Shown here in pieces: positions 1-7,505 of a stretch of 14,587 nucleotides of DNA. This DNA is from K23-9 sp049680365 (GTDB lineage: Bacteria; Planctomycetota; Planctomycetia; Pirellulales; Pirellulaceae). The stretch covers positions 1 through 14,587 of the forward strand of contig JBAUHQ010000221.1 of NCBI GenBank assembly GCA_049680365.1. Direction: 5' to 3'. The notes under the pieces were generated by a model that ran no database searches, was not told where the DNA came from, and saw only the letters and a list, made by a program, of their open reading frames with translations. The position numbers and the translations under genes were made by a program. Positions within the stretch are counted from its first letter, which is position 1. Each line of letters begins with the position of its first letter.

Positions 1-1214
1 GCAGCGGCGAACTTCGCAGCGTGCTAATGGTCTGCCCGAAACCGCTAGTGACAAACTGGCTGCGCGAATTCAGTGTTTGGGCGCCCGAGATTCCGATCGT
101 CGCGATCGAAGGCAATGCGGCGAAGCGGGAGTTCCAGTGGAAATCACCCGAAATCCCGGTCAAAGTCGCCAACTATGAATTGCTGATGCGTGACGAAGAA
201 GTCGTTGTCGACAGCGGATTGCATTTTGACCTAGTTGTTTTGGATGAAGCGCAGCGGATTAAAAATCGTAACAGTACGACCAGCGAGATTGTCCGTTCGA
301 TTCCGCGGACACGATCTTGGGCATTAACGGGCACACCAGTGGAAAATTCGCCTGACGATCTGGTTGGCATCTTTGATTTCTTGTCGCCCGGATACCTCAA
401 GACAGGCATGCCGTTGCCGACGATGGCGAAACGGTCCAAGGATTATATTTTGCGCCGAACCAAAGACATGGTGATGGAGGACATGCCGCCGAAGCTGTAT
501 CGCGACGCGGAGTTGGACCTGACGCCAGAGCAATGGGCGACTTATGAATCGGCCGAATCCGAAGGCGTGATCAAGCTGGAGGAAATGGACCAGGAGTTGA
601 CGATTCAGCATGTCTTTGAGCTAGTTCTGCGATTGAAACAGATCTGCAATTTTGATCCGTCCACCGGCAGCAGCTGCAAGCTGGAGCGGCTGGTCGCGGA
701 CATGGAAGAGGTCGCGGCGAGCGGCAAGAAAGCGATCGTGTTTAGCCAATGGGTTAAGAGTATCGATAAAATGCGGCCGTCGATGGATCGCTTTGGGGCG
801 CTGGAGTACCACGGACGTATCCCGCACAAGAAACGTGATGGCGTGATCGATCAATTCAAGAACGACCCCAATTGCAGCGTGATTTTGATGAGCTACGGTG
901 CGGGAAGCGTGGGGCTGAATCTTCAGTTTTGCGAATATGTTTTCTTGTTTGATCGTTGGTGGAACCCGGCGATCGAAGACCAAGCGATCAATCGAGCGCA
1001 CCGGATTGGGGCTGCTGGTGCGGTGACGGTGACACGCATGATGGCGATGAATACCATCGAACAACGCATCGCGGATGTATTAGATAAGAAACGCGAAATG
1101 TTCGACGCATTGTTCGCAGAGTCAGGGGCACCGTCCAGCGGTGCTGGGCTGAGCCGCGACGAAATTTTTGGCTTGTTCGATCTGCGTGCCCCAGGCGGAA
1201 AAAAGGTCGGTTAG
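1..1214 (+). CDS. SNF2-family DEAD/DEAH-box helicase, C-terminal part (5' end outside window)
   Basis: This is a SNF2/Swi2-type ATP-dependent DNA translocase lacking its N-terminus. The reading frame is open to the left edge (codon phase starts at base 3), and the GTG at 21 lies inside motif Ia (VCPKPLVTNW), so it is not the start. Counting from that GTG, the motifs are DEAQ (motif II, 75-78), LTGTP (motif III, 102-106), LRRTK (144-148), IVFSQW (motif IV, 239-244), the SYGAGSVGLNL block (motif V, 291-301) and QAINRAHRIG (motif VI, 321-330). The Walker A motif (motif I) must lie upstream of the window. The tail TIEQRIADVLDKK is typical of bacterial SNF2 proteins, which often carry a SWIM zinc finger further upstream. 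The family remodels DNA-protein or polymerase complexes; the specific target is not visible. The next gene is on the same strand 141 bp downstream but seems to have its own promoter. Confidence 0.95.
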   Translation, partial: SGELRSVLMVCPKPLVTNWLREFSVWAPEIPIVAIEGNAAKREFQWKSPEIPVKVANYELLMRDEEVVVDSGLHFDLVVLDEAQRIKNRNSTTSEIVRSIPRTRSWALTGTPVENSPDDLVGIFDFLSPGYLKTGMPLPTMAKRSKDYILRRTKDMVMEDMPPKLYRDAELDLTPEQWATYESAESEGVIKLEEMDQELTIQHVFELVLRLKQICNFDPSTGSSCKLERLVADMEEVAASGKKAIVFSQWVKSIDKMRPSMDRFGALEYHGRIPHKKRDGVIDQFKNDPNCSVILMSYGAGSVGLNLQFCEYVFLFDRWWNPAIEDQAINRAHRIGAAGAVTVTRMMAMNTIEQRIADVLDKKREMFDALFAESGAPSSGAGLSRDEIFGLFDLRAPGGKKVG

Positions 1215-1218
1215 AAAA

Positions 1219-1248
1219 TTGGCCCCTTGCTTTGCGGCGGACTATAAT
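1219..1248 (+). promoter_or_regulatory. Candidate sigma70-type promoter (distal)
   Basis: TTGGCC at 1219-1224 (4 of 6 matches to the -35 consensus) is followed after 18 bp by a perfect TATAAT at 1243-1248. It lies just after the helicase stop and would start transcription near 1255, about 100 bases before the ATG at 1356. This is a pattern match only. Confidence 0.35.
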
Positions 1249-1275
1249 TTCATAGGCGTCGCGACCGATCCTGTC

Positions 1276-1303
1276 TTGACAGCCGACTTCGGCTTTCGAT
1301 AAC
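1276..1303 (+). promoter_or_regulatory. Candidate sigma70-type promoter (proximal)
   Basis: A perfect TTGACA at 1276-1281 is followed after 16 bp by GATAAC at 1298-1303 (4 of 6 matches to the -10). Transcription would begin near 1310, downstream of the alternative GTG at 1305, so this promoter, if used, supports the ATG at 1356 as the start. Confidence 0.4.
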
Positions 1304-1344
1304 AGTGAATTTCAGGTCTCCTAGCCCCAACGGTTTTCGCCAGC

Positions 1345-1353
1345 GGAGAAGAG
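1345..1353 (+). promoter_or_regulatory. Shine-Dalgarno site deciding the start at 1356
   Basis: The purine-rich GGAGAAGAG lies immediately before the ATG at 1356. The upstream in-frame GTG at 1305 has no comparable site. This is the clearest ribosome binding site in the window. Confidence 0.7.
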
Positions 1354-1355
1354 AT

Positions 1356-1919
1356 ATGAAATCTGAATCAAACGGCAACGATGATAACAAATCATCGGGT
1401 GCTGAGAATTCAACCATCGAACGTTTCTTTAGTGGCCTGAGTGAGTTTATCTTTCACTCCAAGCTGGGCGTCGCGGATGTCCAGCTTGTCGACTATCTGT
1501 CCGATATGATGCTGCGATTTGTACGCGTCGAAGCACTCCACCGGGTACGTAAGTCAAACGGTAAACCGGCAACCGAAGTTTTTCAAATGTTGTGTGAAGC
1601 GGAGCAGCGAATCGGATTAGCACGCCGCGAAGTTCACCGGCACATTGGCGACGTCACGCTTTTCTGGTCGGGCATGTATCCAGAAGCACTGCGACGGCAG
1701 AAGCCAGGACAGACGCGGGACGGCTTTTTAGATTACTGCCATCAGGGCAAGCGAGCCTATGCGATTGCCGCGGAAATCCAAGCCGGCGAAGACCGACCTT
1801 CGTGCGACTTGCTCAGTCGGCTGAGCGAGCACTTTGAACTGTGTGCTTACGGCTTGCGAGAAGTCCGACGCGAATGGGAAGAAGGCGATAACACGAAGAA
1901 TGGTTTGCTGTTGTCGTAG
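1356..1919 (+). CDS. Conserved hypothetical protein, 187 aa
   Basis: I do not recognise a named domain. The protein looks soluble, with no signal peptide or membrane segment. It has a low-complexity N-terminus rich in Ser, Asn and Asp (residues 1-20), then a mostly helical, charged region. Notable stretches are the FFSGLSEFIFHSKLG region (24-38), the REVHRHIGDVTLFWSGMYPE block (91-110), DYCHQGKRAYAIA (126-138) and LSEHFELCAYGLREVRREWE (157-176). From memory this pattern recalls proteins of unknown function seen in planctomycetes, but I cannot confirm that. The ATG at 1356 is chosen over a GTG at 1305 because of the adjacent GGAG site and the promoter position. Its stop is only 6 bp from the stop of the convergent M50 gene. 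Confidence 0.85.
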   Translation: MKSESNGNDDNKSSGAENSTIERFFSGLSEFIFHSKLGVADVQLVDYLSDMMLRFVRVEALHRVRKSNGKPATEVFQMLCEAEQRIGLARREVHRHIGDVTLFWSGMYPEALRRQKPGQTRDGFLDYCHQGKRAYAIAAEIQAGEDRPSCDLLSRLSEHFELCAYGLREVRREWEEGDNTKNGLLLS

Positions 1920-1925
1920 ATGTCC

Positions 1926-4115
1926 TTACTCAAGGAGATTCCAACGTAGTTTTAATCGCTGCAATAAGGATGCGGACTTCACGCGAACGCGAGCCGGTGA
2001 CGTGGAGCGAATCGGTAGCGTGCTGGCGGACGGGTCCAACTTGACGCGGACTTGATAGAAGGTTGGCGTGATTTCCACAGGAATTGCTGCGGTAAATGTT
2101 GGTTCGATCAATCCGGCCGCATAGAACTCATCCGGTATCGATGGCACGGGCGACGCGGAGATTTCGATTACCGTGCCGTGAATCGATCGACGACTTTGGC
2201 TGGGCGCGAGCACATCAATCGATTGGCCGATTTGAACCAATGCGATATCAGTTTGATCAACTAACATCATGGCTTCGCGAACCGTTGGGTGTCCGATCGT
2301 ACCGACAAGTGTCCCGGCGGACAGGAACGCGCCGCGATTTGACTTTTGCAACGGTGTCCCTGACCAGATTTGCTTCTCCGGTGCGGGGCCAAGCAAAGGT
2401 AACTGATTTGGCGGCGGAAACAGACGTCCGGACGTCTTTGCTCTGACAACCAGCTGATCCAGATCGTGCGTCAAGAGTTCGCATCGCTGCGAAACCGATG
2501 CGAGCAAATCGGCAGCTGCGGGAATCTGAGCGGTCGCGGTTTCGTCGGTGACCTGTTGTTTGTTTAAAGCATCCAATCGAGTTTGCAATTCGTTCTTTCG
2601 GCCGATTTGTCTGGCCAACTCAAGTTGTGGCTCTACGTTGGCCAACGTTGCGATTACGTCACCCACTTGTACATCGTCGTGGTAGTTGACCGATTGCACG
2701 ACTTGTCCCGCAGTCGAAACGAAAACAGGAACGGCTTCGCTGGGCAACACCATCATCGGCGCGTCAACGTGCCGCCGTATCGGTGTCATTAGTATCAGGC
2801 CCAATGTAACTAGCACGCCGATCGCCAAGACTACGCGGCGTGATTTGCCGCGACCAACATCTTTGCTGGAAACACCGGGAGACATCGTCAGCGGTTTTGC
2901 CAGACGAATGACGATCGCCATCGCGACCATGATGGCCAACAAGTTTGCCAACTGCGTCATCCCGTGACCGGTCATCCAACCATGAGCCAACGAGGCGATC
3001 ACAAACATGATTAACAGCCGGTAGATTCCACTGAGAACACCATACGTTGTTAAGAACAATGATCGGAAGAAAGAGTCGTCGGAACTACTAGCCTTTGGCG
3101 CCGCCCCCCAGATAACGCGGCTTGTCCAATTGCGAATCACTTGTTGCGATTGGCTGGCCAAATTTGGAATGCCGACCAAATCCGATAAGATGAAGTAGCC
3201 GTCGTAGCGCAACAGTGGGTTTCCGTTGAACAAAACAGTGCTGACCGAACAAACCACTATCACGCTGACACAAAGGTCGCGCGCGACTCCGGCGTCCAGG
3301 AATCGCCAGGCAAAAACGGCAATCGCTGCGATCGCAAGTTCCGCCATCATGCCCGCGGCTGAAATCAAGATGCGTTTCCAACGCTGCGGAATCATCCAAG
3401 CATCCGAAACATCGCAGTACAAACACGGCACGCCGATCAAGAACATGACGCCCAGTTCGCGACATTCGCCGCCGAACAGTTTGCAACTGATTGCGTGCGA
3501 CAATTCGTGAATGATTTTGGTGACGGAAACCACGCCCGCAATCATCAACCACCATGATACGGTTGTGTGACTGGCAGCGATCGCGACGTGCTGGCTGAAC
3601 GTTTCAAAGTGCACCAAGACCGTCATTGCAGCACAAGCAACTACCAGGCACCAAGCCGCACCCAATAACGGCTTGGCTATCCATGCCGCGATGGGCTGCA
3701 CGCTATCTAATGCCGCATCAGGGTTGATGCCAGGCATGCGAATGGCAAGCGGGTTAAAACGTTTGGCAGACGGTTTGGCTGGGTTGGGACGATAGCCGAT
3801 CTTCGTTGGCCCGAGATGCAATAGGCCTTTGGATTTGGCATCGGTCAGAAAATGCAATAACGCATCTTGCGAAACAAAATCCGGTGCAAAACGTTGAGCA
3901 CATGCTGAGACCAATTCTGGGATCGATCGGTTGCCGTTTAGCAACTCCAGAATCGACCATTCTCGCTGCGAAAAATAGAAGTAAGCCCTGGCCAGCGGAT
4001 CTTTCACAACAATAAAATCTTGTCCGCCCATGCGAATTCGTGACTGCTGCAAATCCGCTCGCAGAGCCAGTAAAGTCTCGCTTTGATCGGCTGAGTGGTT
4101 CGTGCCGATTGTCAT
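1926..4115 (-). CDS. PqqD-like / M50 metalloprotease / HlyD-type adaptor fusion, 729 aa
   Basis: This multi-pass membrane protein resembles the putative peptide zinc metalloprotease group (YydH-like). Residues 15-105 look like the winged-helix PqqD-like fold, with IVVKDP, YFYF, ILELLNGNRSIPELV and a KGLLHL end. About eight hydrophobic segments follow between 148 and 445. The zinc motif HELSH is at 203-207 and the second M50 motif NP...DGY at 299-307, so the catalytic residues are present. Cys231 and Cys234 (CLYC) lie just after the active-site region, with Cys211 and Cys218 nearby. Residues 450-610 form two lipoyl half-motifs around a short coiled coil (about 497-522), and 611-715 is a beta-barrel-like adaptor part, presumably periplasmic. 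The ATG overlaps the stop of the preceding adaptor gene (ATGA), suggesting translational coupling. In related systems M50 proteins sit with peptide biosynthesis or export genes. Whether this one cuts a substrate, acts as a transporter, or both, is unknown. Confidence 0.9.
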   Translation of the reverse strand: MTIGTNHSADQSETLLALRADLQQSRIRMGGQDFIVVKDPLARAYFYFSQREWSILELLNGNRSIPELVSACAQRFAPDFVSQDALLHFLTDAKSKGLLHLGPTKIGYRPNPAKPSAKRFNPLAIRMPGINPDAALDSVQPIAAWIAKPLLGAAWCLVVACAAMTVLVHFETFSQHVAIAASHTTVSWWLMIAGVVSVTKIIHELSHAISCKLFGGECRELGVMFLIGVPCLYCDVSDAWMIPQRWKRILISAAGMMAELAIAAIAVFAWRFLDAGVARDLCVSVIVVCSVSTVLFNGNPLLRYDGYFILSDLVGIPNLASQSQQVIRNWTSRVIWGAAPKASSSDDSFFRSLFLTTYGVLSGIYRLLIMFVIASLAHGWMTGHGMTQLANLLAIMVAMAIVIRLAKPLTMSPGVSSKDVGRGKSRRVVLAIGVLVTLGLILMTPIRRHVDAPMMVLPSEAVPVFVSTAGQVVQSVNYHDDVQVGDVIATLANVEPQLELARQIGRKNELQTRLDALNKQQVTDETATAQIPAAADLLASVSQRCELLTHDLDQLVVRAKTSGRLFPPPNQLPLLGPAPEKQIWSGTPLQKSNRGAFLSAGTLVGTIGHPTVREAMMLVDQTDIALVQIGQSIDVLAPSQSRRSIHGTVIEISASPVPSIPDEFYAAGLIEPTFTAAIPVEITPTFYQVRVKLDPSASTLPIRSTSPARVRVKSASLLQRLKLRWNLLE

Positions 4116-5191
4116 TTCCCGTTCGCCGTCAGGTGGACTCGCATTCCCGGAAAAATCTTTTCGTCAGTGTTGTCGAATTGCACCAACACGCGAACTTGCC
4201 CATTGACCGGATCGACTTCGGGACTAACAAAAGTCACGGTGCCTTGAATCGATTGCTCGCCCAGTTGATCGCACTGAAGAGTGACGTCCTTGCGATCACG
4301 CAACTTCAACGCGGTGGCAATGTCCAAGAATCCCTCGGCCTGCAGTCGGTCCATTCGCACGACGCGAACGATCGCCGTTCCCGGCTGAACCCATTGTCCA
4401 GCGCGTTGATAACGCTGTACCACGACGCCATTGATCGGAGCGACGATGCTGTGACGTTGGATCGAAAGATCTGCCAAGGTCACAGCGTGTTGCTTCGCGC
4501 CCGTTTGGATTTCCAGAACTGCCTTATCCGTGGCAGCTTGTTCCAAGGAAACCTCGGCTTGTCGGACGCGAAGTTGATGCAGCAATGCTTCCTGGTCTTT
4601 ACTCTTGGCTGTCAACGCGTCGATACTTTGGTCCAACGTTGCTTGCTGCGTTTCCAACTGACTACGTTCGAACGCCAGTCGCAAACTTTCCAGTTCGGAT
4701 GTCGACACGCTGTCGGCAAATTTTCTGCGCGCGTCGTTGGCGCGGTCCCATTCGTTTTTGGCAATGCCCGACGCTTTCGTCGCAGCCAGTACACGCACAT
4801 TGTTGTCCGCTATCTTGCGTGCGATCTCGCTGGCGATTTTTTGTTGGGATGCAGTTTGTTCGGCTAGAGCAAGGTCCTGTTTGGCCAACTGGCTTTCATA
4901 ATGATTTGCCGCTCGCATTTGCGCGATTCGCAAGTCGGCCTGCGCCATCTTGGCTTGCAACGCAATTTGGCGAGCATCCAAATTCCCGATCCTTTGCCCC
5001 TTTGTGACGCGGTCACCTTCGGTCACGTCGAGCGATTCCAAGATTCCCGTTTCGAGTGCCGGAACGTCCACTTGATCGATCACCGTCACGACCAGGTCAC
5101 GCATCACGATGGTCGCCTGCGTGTCTTCTTGAGCATCTACGGACGCGACCGTCGCAAGCAGCGTGGCAAAGCAAAGTAGAAATCGAATCAT
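4112..5191 (-). CDS. Secreted HlyD/RND-type periplasmic adaptor, 359 aa
   Basis: This is a membrane-fusion (periplasmic adaptor) protein that would bridge an inner-membrane component to a TolC-type channel. Residues 1-20 form a signal peptide with a VDA|Q cleavage site and no lipobox. The first lipoyl half-motif is at about 47-72 (ETGILESLDVTEGDRVTKGQ), a long charged coiled-coil hairpin runs from 75 to 240, and the second lipoyl half is at 249-278 (VAPINGVVVQRYQRAGQWV). The barrel and membrane-proximal part ends with VSPEVDPVNGQVRV and FPGMRV, as in RND-type adaptors. Length is normal for the family. The gene starts 50 bp after the GAF-adaptor stop and overlaps the M50 gene start by 4 bp. 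No strong Shine-Dalgarno site precedes it; only a weak A-rich stretch is present. No RND pump gene accompanies it here. Confidence 0.93.
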   Translation of the reverse strand: MIRFLLCFATLLATVASVDAQEDTQATIVMRDLVVTVIDQVDVPALETGILESLDVTEGDRVTKGQRIGNLDARQIALQAKMAQADLRIAQMRAANHYESQLAKQDLALAEQTASQQKIASEIARKIADNNVRVLAATKASGIAKNEWDRANDARRKFADSVSTSELESLRLAFERSQLETQQATLDQSIDALTAKSKDQEALLHQLRVRQAEVSLEQAATDKAVLEIQTGAKQHAVTLADLSIQRHSIVAPINGVVVQRYQRAGQWVQPGTAIVRVVRMDRLQAEGFLDIATALKLRDRKDVTLQCDQLGEQSIQGTVTFVSPEVDPVNGQVRVLVQFDNTDEKIFPGMRVHLTANGK

Positions 5192-5231
5192 GATGTATTT
5201 TCTTTTTGATGAAGATCGTCAAAGAACAATC

Positions 5232-5246
5232 GGTAAACGGTTTACC
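5232..5246. repeat. Perfect palindrome GGTAAAC-G-GTTTACC
   Basis: Two 7-bp arms around one central base span the stop codon of the GAF-adaptor gene and the start of the 50-bp gap before the next gene. There is no T-run beside it on either strand and a hairpin could only form with a short stem, so a protein-binding site or chance is more likely than a terminator. Confidence 0.45.
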
Positions 5247-7167
5247 ACCAACTCTGCTGGCGAGCCCACTGAATCAAACTGCGAAACCAAACGAACCCCA
5301 GCGATCGTTGGCCGCAGTGGATCGTCGCATTCACGGTCGCACCTACCCGGAAACCAGCTGGCGAATTTGATCCGATGCTCGGCAAATCGAGGGTACGCAA
5401 ATCGAGAGTGCCACGTAGCACAGATCGCCCATCGTGAGCAATCATCGTCGTGTTGGAAAGTGCGGCCAGCGCTGCGCTGTATTCCTGATCGCTTGAACTG
5501 GCCAGACGGTAGGTACACGCGACTGGTTTTTTGCTGTTTGCCTCAATTACATAACCGCTGTCGACTTCGGGAATGTCCAATTGCACCTTCCAACCATCTG
5601 CGGGTGCAACAACGGCTAGCAAGTATTCGCCATGTGTGACGGGGCGTTGACGGAGCGTTTGATCCAAATCCCAGCGGTCGACTTGTCCATCAATTGGGCT
5701 GCGAATCGTTAATGTCTGACGCTGTTGTTCCACGATCGCAAGCTGTTCCGTTAAGCCGTCGATTCGTGTTTGCAAAAGTTGCTGCGTTCCGGCCAAGGAA
5801 GTAGGGCTTGCCGGGCGATTCGCTGCAGATGGACTTGCTGCAGACCGGGATGCTTCCGTGACAGACAATTCGGTGCGAGCCGTTGCGAGGTCACCCTTGA
5901 TCTGTTCGCTCAACAGATCCAATTTGGCGCTACGCAATCGCACCAAAGGTTCGCCTGCACTGACCGTCTGGCCATTGCTGATCAACACCGCATCGACCAT
6001 TGCGTCGGTGGGAGCAAAAATGTTTTGCGTGGTCGACGCTTCGATCCGTCCGGATGCCAAAATATTCAGCGGCACACGGACGAATACCAACATCGCTGCC
6101 AATGCAACCACCACCGCCAGCGTCGTCAGAAACTTGCGACTGGTCGATAAAGATGCGATTCGGCTGGAAACTGAATTCCATGTTAACTGCGAAAGCCCGA
6201 TGCTGTTGCGCTGGATTGCTAAATCAATAGCGTGATCAACAGCAATGTTTTTCACGACGGAAAGCTTTGGTCGATCGCTAGAAAAATTCTCGGTCACAAT
6301 CGCGGCGACGACAACGTTGCTTGAGATCTTGGAGCGAACCGAACGAATCGCGATCGAGTGCGCGGCGGAGGACAAAAGGTATCGCTGCAAAGTCGCGGAC
6401 GTCTCTACCTGATCCTTCTCGCTCTCAGAGGCTGCGAGCCGAAACGAGTCCGTTCCCGCCAGCGTCTCGGCCACCAATTGCTCCAATAGACGGGCCTGTT
6501 GGGCTCGTCGGTCAACCACAGCTTGCGTCGACGTGGCGACAAGACGATACCTGTTTTTGCAGGCTTGCAATATTGAGACACGTTCGACCCCCAATTGCTC
6601 AGCCAACACGCTGGCGATGGCGGCAAACGACTCTTGCAACGTAATGCCTGCGTAAAGTTGCATCATTCGATCGTCGTTTAAGTGCTGCTGGTCGACCTGT
6701 TTTGCGAAACGCAGTAATTCGTTTTGCAAATACTGACGCGACACGATCTCCAACACCGCGTCGGCCAACTCTTTCACAGCCTCGGCACGACTAGGTTCCG
6801 GTGGTGCATGGAACGTAAACGACAAGGAGAAAGTCACCTCAGGTAACGATCGGGCAAAACGTTGGATCGGACGTGCGACGTGCAGGGTTGATGGATCAAC
6901 TGCCGCGGATGCGTCGTCGCTGGCAGCACGAACCGTTAGCCGTGGCGAATGGAGGCAGAAAAACTCGCGGTCGTCTTCGGTTGCCCAAAGCTTGACGTGC
7001 AGGGCTTCAGTAACATCAGCAACGCCATCAACGGCCTTTTCATAGGTCGCGTCCAAGCCGCCTTCTTCCCGAGCAAGCAACTCCAAGCGATCCAGGAACA
7101 ATTCGCCCTGGGTCCAGATGGGGTCGTGTTTGCCAACGGGGTCGGACATCAGTGATATGGCTCGCAT
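5242..7167 (-). CDS. GAF-domain / transmembrane / HlyD-type adaptor protein, 641 aa
   Basis: This is the first gene of the operon. The N-terminal 340 residues are cytoplasmic in style and look like two GAF-type sensory folds: a divergent one at about 38-148 and a clearer one at about 170-318 (LQESFAAIASVLAEQLGVERVSIL region). One membrane segment (about 346-366) follows, placing the rest in the periplasm. The first lipoyl half is at 382-412 (IFAPTDAMVDAVLISNGQTV), the coiled coil at 413-485 is interrupted by a Ser/Ala/Pro-rich stretch (436-458), and the second lipoyl half is at 487-520 (IRSPIDGQVDRWDLDQTL). A barrel-like part follows to about 620. The architecture implies that a cytoplasmic ligand or partner could influence an envelope adaptor. 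Neither the ATG at 7167 nor the in-frame ATG at 7149 has a good ribosome binding site, so the start is uncertain by 6 codons. Confidence 0.87.
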   Translation of the reverse strand: MRAISLMSDPVGKHDPIWTQGELFLDRLELLAREEGGLDATYEKAVDGVADVTEALHVKLWATEDDREFFCLHSPRLTVRAASDDASAAVDPSTLHVARPIQRFARSLPEVTFSLSFTFHAPPEPSRAEAVKELADAVLEIVSRQYLQNELLRFAKQVDQQHLNDDRMMQLYAGITLQESFAAIASVLAEQLGVERVSILQACKNRYRLVATSTQAVVDRRAQQARLLEQLVAETLAGTDSFRLAASESEKDQVETSATLQRYLLSSAAHSIAIRSVRSKISSNVVVAAIVTENFSSDRPKLSVVKNIAVDHAIDLAIQRNSIGLSQLTWNSVSSRIASLSTSRKFLTTLAVVVALAAMLVFVRVPLNILASGRIEASTTQNIFAPTDAMVDAVLISNGQTVSAGEPLVRLRSAKLDLLSEQIKGDLATARTELSVTEASRSAASPSAANRPASPTSLAGTQQLLQTRIDGLTEQLAIVEQQRQTLTIRSPIDGQVDRWDLDQTLRQRPVTHGEYLLAVVAPADGWKVQLDIPEVDSGYVIEANSKKPVACTYRLASSSDQEYSAALAALSNTTMIAHDGRSVLRGTLDLRTLDLPSIGSNSPAGFRVGATVNATIHCGQRSLGFVWFRSLIQWARQQSWW

Positions 7168-7238
7168 TCAAGGTTTGCTGACAAACGATCAGGTTACGTT
7201 CATCCGGTCCATTCTGTCGTGATGACCGAGGCAGGCTA

Positions 7239-7266
7239 GGCAAACAACGTCGCAGTTTGTTTAGCC
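7239..7266. repeat. Inverted repeat, hairpin-forming
   Basis: GGCAAACAA (7239-7247) pairs with TTGTTTAGCC (7257-7266), giving nine base pairs with one bulged A and a 9-base loop. It lies 72-99 bases upstream of the GAF-adaptor ATG, so it could be an element of that gene's 5' leader or an operator. Confidence 0.4.
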
Positions 7267-7276
7267 GACGTGATTC

Positions 7277-7289
7277 CTAGTTTAACTAG
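7277..7289. repeat. Perfect palindrome CTAGTT-T-AACTAG
   Basis: Two 6-bp arms flank one central base, with two CTAG tetramers, in the divergent promoter region about 110 bp from the leftward start codon. The size and place fit an operator half-site pair; no repressor gene is seen in the window. Confidence 0.45.
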
Positions 7290-7505
7290 TCCACCTGAAC
7301 TCTCCGGTGGCGGCAGGCAGTTTCACGGCAACTGTTGCAAGGCCGCAAATTCTTCCCATTTTGACTCATCGTGATACGTCCGTTTGTACGAATAAGTGAA
7401 CCAGAGAGGTTTAGGAGGACTTTGCGGGTTGTTGTGCGCACTAACAACTCGCTTCGGAACGACCGAGTCTGCCTGAGTCACTGAGCTCCTTGGATTCCAA
7501 ACATT

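Larger units (their letters stand above)
7168..7505. promoter_or_regulatory. Divergent intergenic region between adaptor operon and TolC-type gene
   Basis: This 338-bp stretch has no credible gene and must hold the promoters for both directions. It contains a hairpin-forming repeat (7239-7266), a perfect 13-bp palindrome (7277-7289) and a second inverted pair ACGTCG/CGACGT (7247-7252 and 7266-7271). A TTGACT at 7361-7366 could be a -35 for the rightward gene, but no convincing -10 follows at the right distance. Shared regulation of the two flanking units is inferred from the layout. Confidence 0.55.

Noticed and set aside
4040..4867. Long open frame on the + strand (275 codons) across the M50/adaptor junction
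   Set aside because: It is antisense to two genes with clear family motifs, and its translation shows no domain, only a mirror of their codon pattern.
5232..5246. Palindrome considered as an intra-operon terminator
   Set aside because: No T-run follows on either strand and the hairpin stem would be only about five pairs; it is kept as a palindrome only.
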